DNA from: Phytopythium helicoides | Taxonomy: Eukaryota > Oomycota > Peronosporomycetes > Pythiales > Pythiaceae | Assembly: GCA_024867545.1 (NCBI GenBank) | Contig: JANFNE010000009.1 | Span: 1,090,501 to 1,154,500 of the forward strand | Direction: 5' to 3' | DNA: 64,000 nucleotides | Shown here: positions 35,701-46,483 of the stretch, in pieces | Numbering within the stretch: position 1 is the first letter of the stretch | Layout: the number at the start of each line of letters is the position of its first letter | The notes under the pieces: generated by a model | What the model was told of the DNA's origin: nothing | The model's input: the letters and a program-made list of their open reading frames with translations, nothing else | The model's database searches: none | Position numbers and translations under genes: made by a program

Positions 35701-38700
35701 ACTGTTTGTACCCGAAGATAAGATCAATCCAATGGTGAAGATTCTCCGACACGAAGTCGCTCTCCAAGGCTAGGCGGTGCTGGCGGATAAAGTCGTAGGC
35801 GGACGAAGCCCACGGCGGCAGAGCAACATCACGAGCCAATCCGAACGCGTTGCGCACATGGTGGTCATCTTCAGCTCCAAAGTGCCGAGCAAGAATCTTG
35901 TTGCGACGACTATCGAGGAAGTCGGGAAGGTAGAAAAACTCTGGAGTCAGCTCAAACGCACGCCGCTCGTCAGTCGTCGACATTCGATATGCGTCATCAA
36001 TCGAATTAAACGTTGCTGTTAGGGCGTTTGCGCTGCCACTTGCGTTCTTCCCGTCTTCACTTCCTCCCAACGCAGCATTTGTAAACGGCGAAAGTCGAAC
36101 AAGGAAATACAAGACAGACAACATATGCGAGTACGGGTTGGAATAGTGGTACGCAGGTAGTTGCTGCGACCCATCAACCGGAGTTGTTGCCTTGTAAGTC
36201 TCTTTCGCACGCTGGATACCCTCCAGGGTTTGCGCTCCGATCGGCCGTCGAAGATCACGGTACACTTTAGGGTCATCAAGATCCAGCATAGGCGAATCGT
36301 AGTCGCTTAGGACCCAGGGAAAAATGGGATACTGAGCAATATCGTTGTACGACCGCCCAGCCGCCATGTTAAGAGTCATAAGGTACTCGAAGTTGCTGAT
36401 CTCGCGCCGCACCCACATATCAGTCCATTTGCTCTTGGCAAACATGCGCTCTGCTGTGAGAAGGCGTTTGCCCCACTTCGCGAGGCATGGTGGTTTGCGC
36501 TCACGTAATGTTGCATACACAAGATCTGCCTCACCATGGACGTCAAACCCAAACATGCAAGAACTGCCGTCAACAAAGAATATCTCGAGACCATTCATAG
36601 AGTCCATCAGGAATCGTCGACGGTGCATCACGCGAATCACACGCACACCCCACACACGCCGCTTGAGCTGAGCAACGTTTGCTCCGTTTAAATCACTCAA
36701 GCGCTGCACACCACGGTCCTGCTGCAGCAGCGAGTACGCGTCCACGATGCCCTTCAACGTTGTTGCATACTCACCATCGAACACCATAGTACTTGTGCCG
36801 ATTCGGAGCATACCATACACGAGGACGCCTGAAGGTAAAACCAGATATGCTTTGGTCTTGTATGGCGCGCTCAGCGTCTTCCAGTGATCGTGCTTGCTAG
36901 GATACTTGGTCTTCAAGGCAGACCCGGGTGTTGTAGCGGGGCTTGGACCATCACTTGCTGCTGGACTCGCCGCAGGTTTGGAGCTCTTCTCGCTGCTAGG
37001 CGTAGTCCCAGTCTCTGTTCCATTGTTTTCGCTAGATTCAGGTGGCTCTGGCTCATTCGGGATATCAATCTGGGGTGGGGTGATTGCTGAGGTCGACGGG
37101 GTCTCCACTGGCGGTTCATCAGACACCTCTTGCTTGGTAGGCCGCGTAGTTGCTAGCCGCATGATGCCTGAAGAAAACCGCGATGATATGGTACCGATAC
37201 GGCCTTTAGCTGACTTCACCGACATCGCTGCCATTTCGACAGACGCTGCGCGGTTGAACCGATTCTGAATGCTTGAAAAGTCGGGATAATCCGGTGCGGG
37301 TGGAGCCTCCGGTGCCGCAGCGGAGATCTGAACGTCATGAAGACTATGATCATCATCATTGAGCTTCACATCTGAGGCTGGAACCAGTTCTTGAGTAGGT
37401 AACTCAGTGCCAATCTCGTGCTCCGCGTGGCCATTTCCTGCTTCGTCATCCAGGTAGCCGACATCGCTGATACGTCTAGCTATTCCCACATAGCTTGCGT
37501 CGGCATCAGCAGAGGTACCCTCTGCATTTTCTTCATCTTCCTCTTCTAGCGCCTGATCTCGTGCGGATTGAAGCAAATCAGTCGCTTCCAACGCTGCCTC
37601 GTCGATAACAATCGATCTAACACTGGCTGCAGCTGACATATCCTCAGATACATGATTCATAAGGTCTGACTCGATACTGTTCGCAATCTCTTTGTCGTTG
37701 TGGAAGGTTGCGGTATCGTCTGTGTCAGGCAACAGGCGGCACCGGATCCAGTTGCTCGATGTGTAGAAATCGATGCGCCAGAACTCGTTACCACCTGACA
37801 ACGTCACGACACCAGTCTCATCATTTTCGCTGTACCTGCTGGAGTCAATGTTCTGGTTGCCCCAAACGTGCCGGATGCCCCACTTGACCATCACTCGAAG
37901 CTTCATCCAGTCATCGATGTCCTTCGCCTTGACACGCTGGAGCCACACAATGTCGTCACAGTCGCTCGATGTTTCTGCGGTACGGGTAAATCGACTAATG
38001 CGGTTAATCTCCGCCTTCGCCCGGTTCTTGGCTTCAACCTCAACCTCAAACATTGTTGCTCGCCTCAGCGCACGCACATCTCGTGAGTGCGCCATCTGCT
38101 CGTGGTAAAACCCGTCGCGACGACGAACCTCGTTGTTGTTTGTTGAAAAGTCTGGCTGGCTAAGTAGTGCTGCTAAATCATCAGAGGAGCGCAGCTGTAC
38201 TGGAACTAGCGACGCAAGAATGCCTGCCAAGCGCACTGCCGAGTCAGACCACAGCTTGCGGCGAACCCGATTAATCAGCTGCGAGAGCTCTGGAACGAGC
38301 CACAGTAGAAGTGTAGTCTCGTCTCCTGGCGTAGCCTTGACAGAGCGGCTAGTCGTTACTAGCCCGGCAGATACTGTTGAACCACTCGTTGACCCAAGAC
38401 GAGATGAAGGAGCAAAAGACGACTCGTACTGTGTGATCTCTCGCCCTAAGCCCATTGCATGAATGAAGTACTCGAGCTTGTTGATTCGTGCGGCGAACAC
38501 AGAGTTTGCTGGCAACTGAAGCTGTGCAACGGCCGACACATCGACGGAGGAATCGTCTCCAGTCGCATCGGTGCTTGCCGTAATATCAGACAGCAGAACA
38601 AGATACATGCTTCGAAGCAAAAGCTGGAGAATCTGTCGCATCGGACCACCAGGGTGCGGGCGGGCCGAAATATTGCTACCAACAGGCGGTGGCGAGTGGC

Positions 38701-41700
38701 TTGATCCCGAGTTTGGTCCTGAACCAGATGTTGATACAGCAGTTGGGAGCAAATTAAAGCCAAAACCAAGCTTGCCTGAGTTGGTGCGGACAGCAGACGG
38801 ATCTCTCGCATTTCGAGAACCGTAGTTCGGCGGCGGGCTGTTCGAGTTCGCTCCATCTCCTGAGCGAGGTGGCCCACTGTTGCGCCTGGCTGTAGCAATA
38901 CTGGCTCTACGCGCAAAGCTAGCATCGGATGCCGAGTGGAAATACGATGCAAAGTGCTGCCAAATTCCGAGGATTGAGTCGACGAGCTCGGCTTCGTGCC
39001 AAATTACGCGCTCACACTTCCAGAAAATCAGGTTTTCTCCTTGCTGAGCATCCGAGTAGGCTTCTGCACCGTTTGAAGCCGTCAAGCTGGCAGGGTCTAC
39101 TGTACCTAGGGTGTCCGGGTCATAGTGGAGAACCACTGCAGCAGCCAGCGACGCGAGACTCTCTGCATTGCACCACAAAATCGAGTCACGCGTTGGCGTG
39201 CCTTCGCTGACGTTCAGGTTCATCTCGGCGGACAGCATCTCATTAATTTTGTCAAGAGTGGTCTTCAGGAGTGACACGACCACGACTTCGAGCTCGTGTG
39301 CTGACGAGATAAATCGCGAAAGCGTTGTAAAAGGGTCCTGTAACAGGAACCATGCAATCTCATTCGTCTTCACTTCGAGGCAAATCATCGAGGATATCAC
39401 ATCGTAGGACGCCAAAGTAATGTAGTCGACACAGCCGTTGGGGTGGAAGGTCGACATGAGCTCGATCACTATAAGCTTCATCCTCTTAGGCATCTCGTCG
39501 AAGCTCTTCGCATTAGTGTTTTTCTTCCTGTCATCTTCGCTCTGGATAGACAGCAGGCTTTTCACAAAGTCAATGTCGTCACGCATAATGATCGTGTACA
39601 GAGCATTAATGCGTGCAGCCTCCGTCTCTTCCGCGTTCAGCACCATCTCGCGCAATTGGCCCATCGGGACACCAGAGCATCCAGTCACTTCTATACCATA
39701 GAGATTCAGTGGCCCACTCCCAATGCTAGGCTGCGCATGCTTTTGACCATCTCCGCGCAAGCTCAGAATGGCCTCAATAATCGGGACCTGCTCTGTCGTC
39801 GAGGACTCTGTCGCCGTACCATCCATATTTGAAATACTACCGAAGATTAGCACCTGACGGTTGATAGCACTCGCCGGCGTGGACGAAGCAAAGAGGATTT
39901 TCAAGTGTCGAATCGCTACCATGCGAATAGTCACTGAGCTCGATCGGACCAGACCCAAGAATGCCGGCATCATGTTGCCATGCCAAATAGTCGCGCGGCT
40001 CAGCACGTCCTCATCGATCAAGGCGTCGTATTCTTCAGTCTTACCCTCTAGAGCCCTCATGTCGTTCTCTGTCACCTGAACTCCAAGAATCATCAGGAGC
40101 ACTTCAGCGTATACACCCATAGACACAGGTCGTTCTTCTGGTTTCAACGCATGCATGATCAAGTACGAATCGCCAATTGAAAGATGAATCTTGTCGGGAT
40201 TGTTCACACGTTCAAGGTCCCCATTGCAGCCACATTTCAGGAACAAGTATGTTCGGAGCAACCGCAACGTCATAACACGAATTACGTCGTTGTGAAACTC
40301 CAGCAGCGGCAGCCAAATCCGAAGGCCTCCGAGGCGACCAAAGAGATCCAGCATACCAGCAGGAGCGGTTGGCTGGACGGACAGCTCAATCAATAGCTGA
40401 AGAAGGTCCGGCAAGTCCACTTCTGGTACATTCTCAATGATTGTGCCGCCCTCTGGGTCGCCTTCCGTCATTGTCTTCGGCAAATTTGGATCAGCTGGGC
40501 TGGAATGCGTGCTCGGAGAAGTGGACTGTTGCAGCGCTGCCTGCTGACTAGCTCCACCATTTGTGTCCGATAGCGCAGGAGTGCCATCCACATTCATCCC
40601 GGGCACCATCGGATGTGATGGCTTTCCAATCATACAGAATATCAAGGTTCGAGTGCTTTCGTATGAAAGCTGGGTCTTCACCTCTTTTCCCTTTGACGCA
40701 AACGCGATCACCGAGGTTGATGTCTTTGGGGGAGGGGATTCACACAACACTATTCGAAGCATCGTCAGAACGCGTCTGCGCAGAGAATTTACATCTTCTG
40801 TCGAGAGCACGCGAGCACGACTCAGCGTTGTTCCGCTAGGATACCTCCAATAAATCCACGACAATGTGCGCAAGAAGTGGCGAGTTGCCACTGGTGACAA
40901 ATTGCTGCTATCCTTCCGCGTCATGATTTCGAGCTTATCGAAGACTGTTGCTTGAAGATCTGCTGGGGCATTGATCCATATTCGGAAGTTGAAGAGTAGG
41001 TATTTGTAAATCTCGTCAGCAAGGATGCGATCCGAGATCACCGCGCTGCGCAAGCGATCCATCGAAGTGAACAGATCGGCAGTAAAGTACCGGCTTGGCA
41101 ATGAGCGAACTAGCAGCGCCATCAGGCGGACACCTTGACTTCGGCGGAATATGAATTTGTTTACGAGTGAATGCCGCATGATTTCCGCGATGAGTAGGAT
41201 AACCTTTGGCACACACTTGACCCCCACTGGACGAGCGATCAAGTCGCTCATTTGCCGCATGAACTTGGCGTCCTCTTCGAACTGGATAGTTGGATGGTTG
41301 GCGTCACCACCATTCGAAACATCGTTTGAGCTCTTGGGTGACCCAGACGGCACACGCGACACCAAAAGAGGAAGACAAATTAGCGGACCTCCCAACTGTG
41401 CAACAGCTTGCTTGAATGTCCCGGCGTGGCGAAGACGGACACCTGCACTAGCAGCCGAAGCATGATGCTCGTTCCCACTCGAATCGTAGCACAATCCCTT
41501 GAGACGATCCGAATGCCGAGCATCGTAGGCAACCAGCAATCCATCGGATGAGGCACTGGATGATCCTTGTGCCCCAGCAGCCCCACCGTTCGAAGATGTG
41601 GAGGACGAGGAAATGAATGAGTTGAATTGAAACACCAGCGCGTCATACTCGTCCACACTATGAATGTTGGAGATGATGCTCGCTGGAAGCGCTTGCCCAA

Positions 41701-42899
41701 ACAATGACGTTGGCCCCAAGAGGACCCGGAGTGCGTTCGCTCCATTGCTCTCTCGCATTCCAAGGTAAGCCTTCACAACCGGCACCATCAGGGCAGTGTT
41801 AGGGTAAGCTAGACGCATGCTCTGACGCAACTCTGCATTCAAGTAGACGTCAAGCTTCGATCCACGGATTTGGCGATGCGTGTGGGTAATGCACAAGAAA
41901 TGCCAACGGCCAGGAGTGATCAGGTCGGGTACTTCGACATGCCCATCATTTTTGCGCTTGTCGAAGCAGGTAATCATCAGTGAAGAACGCATGAACGAGC
42001 ATGTGATGCCTACTCCCGATTTCCCACTGCGATTGCACACAAACACCCACTTGTCAGATAAAATGACTTGGAAACCGGAGAATTATGCAGGCTCAAAACG
42101 CACCAAAAGGTGAAGAGCGGGGCAGCCACTTCAGGAAGCACTTCGAACTTGATCCACGCACAAAACGTGTATCCGTTGTTGGGAAACGAGTCCAACACAG
42201 GAAGAAGCAGGCCAGAAAATTCGCCATTCAAGTCAAAGAAGGAGGCGGGGCCAAACGAATCGCGCGCGATCATCTCGAGCGTTGACACGTAGTACCGCAT
42301 CGCGGCGTCGTCAGGCTCCTCATGCTCCATGCGCGTGCTACGGAAAACGCCGAGCATGGCGCGGATGTCATCGATGTCGACTGAATGGTTCGCCAGATAC
42401 AGCAGCAGCTTGAGCACCTTCTTAAGCACGGCGGTCGAGATGGACGGGTCCGCGAACAGCCCGCGGTCGCTCAGGAAGCGTAGGATGTCGCGCTGCAGCC
42501 CGACGCTCGAGCACGCCTCGATGCTCGCGCAGTTGCTTCGGACCAGGTTGATGACCGAGTCCAGTGCTCGGATCTGGCAGGGACACGACGCGTGAGGCTA
42601 CGCCAGCTCGATACAGCAGCGGTGTGATCCCGGCGCTCACCTGTTGGGACTCTTCCAGGACGCCCACGACTGACGAGAAAATGCCCTTGAGCGTCGTCGG
42701 GTGTCGGATCTGCAGGCGCGCTGCGTCCACATCGCTGTACTCGCGTCCGCCGACTGCACATCCACGACCACAACCACACACGCGCACATCCGCGTCATCC
42801 GGTCAGCCTTTCTGTCCTCCCGCTACGCGAACACACTCGTGGACAGCACGCACGCAGCTCGCGCAGGAAGCTCGCGACCGCGTCCTGCTCGCCGCTCAT
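32738..42899 (-). CDS. BEACH-WD40-ELMO giant protein, about 3,270 aa
   Basis: BEACH-family scaffold for membrane traffic. Exon model: 42854-42899, 42641-42753, 42100-42573, 33451-42049 (8.6 kb), 33326-33385, 32738-33264. Order: armadillo-like helices; a concanavalin-like domain (NNGYTFCAWIKFEV, 42100-42250 and onward); a long helical region; a low-complexity acidic/Pro/Ser stretch (36900-37600); PH-BEACH (36460-36890; LPSGVLVYGMLRIG); BEACH (35610-36440; WVRREISNFEYLMTLN, YPIFPWVLSDY, HYSNPYSHM); WD40 repeats (34200-35480); a charged coiled coil; then an ELMO domain (33265-33960; LGFQRPDPTTDFRAGGML, YPWGPAGINVT, LFDYLWNEMNANYGSF) that crosses the last two introns. ELMO domains normally occur in Rac or Arf regulators, so the fusion is unusual. 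The tail ends in a disordered region with DPF motifs. The third intron junction (42050-42099) is tentative. Confidence 0.88.
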
Positions 42900-43364
42900 G
42901 GCGCGCTCCCCCTCGCGGCCCTCGAAGAGCGAGGAGACAGGCGCTCGGCCTCTGCTGGGCGTCGCTCGCGGCTGCTGGAGCGACGGCGGGGGCTGCGCGG
43001 CTCGCTCGGCCGCTCGACGTCGACGGCGCGCGCTGCGGCCGCTGGTACTGCGGGGAGAGAGCGGCGGGGGCGGGGAGGGGGCGGCCGCGGCGGGCGCGGC
43101 TCGCTCGGCTCCTCTACTGCTTCTCGAGTGAACAGATCATGCGAGGGCAAGCGGGAGCCGCGCGCTCATTGGCCGAAACAAACTAGTTTGGAGGGACGTG
43201 ATTGGCCAGGAAGAGCGCCACGTACCAGATGGGCAATTGGCAGAGATGACGGACGGGCAATGGGGCGACATGCTGGCAACGATGTTGTTGATGTTGTTCG
43301 AATGGGAAGCGAATGCAGAGCTACGGGTCGCCGGGTGTGTCGAGGCGAGAGACCAGCTCGACGT
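42900..43364. other. GC-rich intergenic region upstream of the BEACH gene
   Basis: 465 bp between the start of the BEACH gene and the stop of METTL1, both on the minus strand. It contains two ATTGG boxes (43168-43172 and 43201-43205; CCAAT on the minus strand). Arg/Pro-rich frames here reflect base composition and are not believed to be genes. Confidence 0.5.
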
Positions 43365-44546
43365 CTACCAGAAAAGGCTGTCGGCCGCGATCTCGTCGTC
43401 CGACTTGCGGCGGAACACGGCCACGTACTTCTTGCCGCCGCCGCGCGCCACCTTCTTGCCCTCCTCGGTCTCCTCGGTCATGGCCTTAACGCACGGGTCC
43501 GCACTCTGGAGGAGGCAGCAATACCGAGTCAGCGTTTCAAGTCATGCAGTTTGCATTGGGGTCCCACGCACCAGCTCCTCGTCCGGGATACGCGTGAAGC
43601 ATGGGTGGGCCGTGCATTTTTCCACGTGCCAGTTGTGCAGGTTCTCCACGTCCGTGATAGTGTACAGGATGCCGCCAGGGGCGAGCAGGTACGCGTACTC
43701 CGCGAGCAGCGCCGTGCTGAGAGCAGGTAGAAAAACAGTTGAATCGTCAACAACTACAGCATGGCGCCACCTCAGACCCTCAACACGAGTTACGCACTTG
43801 ACGATGCGACGGCGGTAGTTGCGCTGCTTGAACTGCGGGTCCGGGAAGCAGAAGAAGAGCTTCGTGAGCTGTCCCTTGCGGAAGTAGTGCGGCAGATACC
43901 GCATCGCGTTCGTGCGCATCGCCGACACGTTCTGATACTGCAGTCCGCCCGCCCGTCAGCGTCACCTCCACAGCCTCAAAGCACGCAATGAAGCGCAGTC
44001 GATACCTGGCCGGGGTGCTCGGCACGCAGCGCCTCAATGCGCAGTCGCACGTACTCGGTCACCTTGGGTCGGATCTCGAGCGCCAGCGTCAGCTTGTCCG
44101 GGAAGAGCGCACCCAGCGCCACTGCGATTCCGCCCAGCATTAGTCGACACGCTCGTCCGTCATCCGTGCCACGAGGCACAAGCTTACCGGTGAGTCCGCC
44201 GTAGCCGCAGCCGACGTCCAGGAAGTCGACCTTGCTGCTTACACCACAACGACCGCGTCATCATGCAGGCAGCTGCAGGCCGAGTAACAGGAAGCGCGCG
44301 CTCACGGGTCCTCGATCTGCGGGAAGTGCGTGGACCAGTCCATGTCGCTCGGCGTCACTGGGCTGTCAGGGCGAGCGCAGGTGAGCCGTCGGGTCGCGGG
44401 CCTCCACACCACGAGCGAGAGACGCACTAGTCGAACGAGTCATTGTGCGACAGCGGGTTGCAGTGCGCGCGCGAGCGGTAGAACTTCTTCTGCGGGGCCC
44501 TGGCGCCCGCGGGGGCGGCGCCACCGAGCGTCTTGGCGTCCGTCAT
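43365..44546 (-). CDS. METTL1/TRM8: tRNA (guanine-N7)-methyltransferase
   Basis: Catalytic subunit that methylates G46 of tRNAs to m7G using S-adenosylmethionine; in eukaryotes it works with a WD40 partner (WDR4/Trm82), not seen here. Exon model: 44428-44546, 44306-44362, 44188-44234, 44006-44121, 43798-43937, 43572-43716, 43365-43505; 254 aa, all seven exons in phase. Motifs: Lys/Arg-rich start QKKFYRSRAHCNPLSHNDSF, SAM-binding DVGCGYGGLT, acidic ALEIRPKV, then MRTNAMRYLPHYFRKGQLTKLFF, catalytic FPDPQFKQRN, ALLAEYAYLLAPGG, and the C-terminal EEGKKVARGGGKKYVAVFRR. The match to METTL1 is near full length. The tRNA-Pro genes in this window carry the GAGGT context these enzymes prefer. Confidence 0.95.
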
Positions 44547-44908
44547 GCTCAATGCGCCGCTGGTTGGATGGCTACCAGTCGCACGTGCTGACTGGCTGGA
44601 GCAGAAGACGGCGTATGATATCCGCGTTTGCAAAAGGCGGCGGCTGACCACATCTAGAATATGATCTTTGTATGGCGGTTCATGTATCAATGTCGTAGCG
44701 AAGCGTCATTGACAGAAGCGGGTGAGATTGAGACGCTGCTCGTGAACCGCAGCGTCGCCGTCATGAGCTCCGTTCCGTCCTGGCACAGGCGTCGTCCAGC
44801 GGTTGAGTCATCTGCCTTAAGGCCACCAAGATCGACGAGGCCATCGAGACCGACGTCTCCATGAAGAGCGAAGTCTGCTCCTTCTGCAAGCACCCGCTCC
44901 AGGGCAAG

Positions 44909-45098
44909 TCCCGTTCGATCTGTTGACGAACTCCACGCCCACAGCCCACTCCACGCACGAGGACGCGTGTCTCGACTGGTGTGCGAGGAGTGTATTGCTG
45001 GATGGCGTGAAGCTTGCTGGCCAGCAGGGCCACCCTGACAGGGTGAGCGTGGTATGTTGTTTTTCATGGGATCGCGAGGCGCTGACGAGGTCCACTGG
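44909..45098 (+). repeat. 190-bp direct repeat, copy 1
   Basis: Matches 45771-45960 base for base except for a few substitutions, without indels, in the same orientation, 862 bp apart. It covers the Cys-containing coding-like block (VCEEC in one frame). Confidence 0.9.
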
Positions 45099-45770
45099 TG
45101 GTGGCGGTGAGAGTTTGCTCATCGACGCGTGGGCGAGCTGCCGTGCACCTGCGCTACGTCAAGCGCATTGTGGACGGCTACGAGCACAACGGCCTTGAGT
45201 TGCCCAAGTAGCAGCTGGTGCAGCAGTGGAAGCTCGTGATGTAGTACCACCAGAACCTGACGGAGCTTCTCGCTCGATGAGCTGGCTGGACTCCCCGACG
45301 ACTTCATCTTGCGCAGGTCGTGCTCGCATACCCGACCGTGTTCCCTATCCCCAGCACATGCACAGTGGAGCGCATAGCTGTGCGGCTCGCCAATCGAAGC
45401 TTTAGAAGCTACGATCGCAAACCGGATGGGCTGTGGTCGAGCAGAGGACTAGCCAGTGGATGTGGTGGCACTTCATACTGCAGTGCTTGATTTCCGCATG
45501 GCCTCTCTACTCAGGCGCCCGATTGCGTTCTTGCCGCTTACGAGGCGATCTTCATCGAGTACTTTTTCGCTCTACGCCTCCTTGCTTGCACTTTGACCTT
45601 TGCACGTCGGGCTTGTGGAGGTCTCATTCGAGACTTGTGCCATCTTTTTCATGGGCGCTATCGGTACCTCTGCTCATACTGTAGCTGATATGAGGACGCT
45701 TGCAAATCACATGGGGCATTCTGTAGGAACAGTGGTCGGTCTGTTCCTCCAAAGCACGGTGATGCCGGTG

Positions 45771-45960
45771 TCCCGTTCGATCTGTTGACGAACTCCACGC
45801 GCACAGCCCACTCCACGCACGAGGACGCGTGCCTCGACTGGTGCGCGAGGAGTGTACTGCTGGATGGCGTGAAGCTTGCTGGCCAGCAGGGTCACCCTGA
45901 CAGGGTGAGCGTGGTATGTTGTTTTTCATGGGATCGCGAGGCGCTGACGAGGTCCACTGG
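45771..45960 (+). repeat. 190-bp direct repeat, copy 2
   Basis: Second copy of 44909-45098. Sequence on both sides differs, so the duplicated block is sharply bounded (TCCCGTTCG ... GTCCACTGG). Confidence 0.9.
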
Positions 45961-46230
45961 CCAGTGAAAAGGTCAGTTCCGCGTTCAGCTGATGCAGGCT
46001 GCATTGTAGCAGACTTGAGACAAGCCGCGTTGCGCACTGTAGCACTGCGACACACTCGCTAGATGCATTTGCTGTGCACTAGGCAGTCATCGCGCAACGA
46101 GCGCACAAGTGATGGTGTACACACGGGTGCCACTGCGTCAGACGGTCGTGATCCTCTTGTCAAGATCGTTATACCAGACCCCGCCTCACGACTCCAGCAC
46201 TGTTCACCTCAGCTGTCAATCTCACTTTCA

Positions 46231-46250
46231 GTTGGCTCGAGGCACGCGCC
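46231..46250 (+). promoter_or_regulatory. Shared upstream element of transporter 1
   Basis: GTTGGCTCGAGGCACGCGCC, 253 bp before the start codon. Closely related sequences precede transporters 2 and 3 at similar distances although the surrounding DNA differs. Confidence 0.45.
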
Positions 46251-46450
46251 GAGCACCGGTCTCGTTTCCCACCTTGGCGATCGATCGAAGAGAGGTCACC
46301 AAAGACGCTGCATGTGCATATACCGGCTCTAAGCTCTTAAACAGTTACTATATGTACATCGATATAATGCTTGACAAGGGCCACACAGACACCACTCGTT
46401 GGCATTGACAGCTATCTGAGAGCCCACGAGATTTTTTGGTAATTGCAGGT

Positions 46451-46466
46451 GCTCACTTTCCAATTT
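46451..46466 (+). promoter_or_regulatory. Oomycete-type initiator of transporter 1
   Basis: GCTCACTTTCCAATTT matches the published oomycete core promoter consensus GCTCATTYYNCAWTTT at 15 of 16 positions. It lies 18 bp before the ATG at 46484, implying a very short 5' leader. Confidence 0.7.
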
Positions 46467-46483
46467 TCCGCTCATCGACCGCC

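Larger units (their letters stand above)
44547..46450. pseudogene. Degraded coding remnants with an internal duplication
   Basis: No intact gene was found in 1.9 kb. A possible zinc-binding reading appears at 44863 (MKSEVCSFCKHPLQGK) and, after a frame change, VCEECIAGWREACWPAGPP near 44970-45030. Near 45153-45280 one frame reads VHLRYVKRIVDGYEHNGLELPK, then TAG, QLVQQWKLVM, TAG, YHQNLTELLA; both stops sit where glutamine (CAG) would fit. The 190-bp repeat below lies inside. I read this as a decayed gene or transposon-derived sequence; the family is not recognised. Confidence 0.4.

Noticed and set aside
42564..43730. 388-aa plus-strand frame
   Set aside because: Antisense to BEACH and METTL1 exons, Arg-rich, no family.
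44547..46450. Intact transposon with terminal inverted repeats or LTRs
   Set aside because: No inverted termini, target duplication or transposase/reverse-transcriptase motif could be found by eye.
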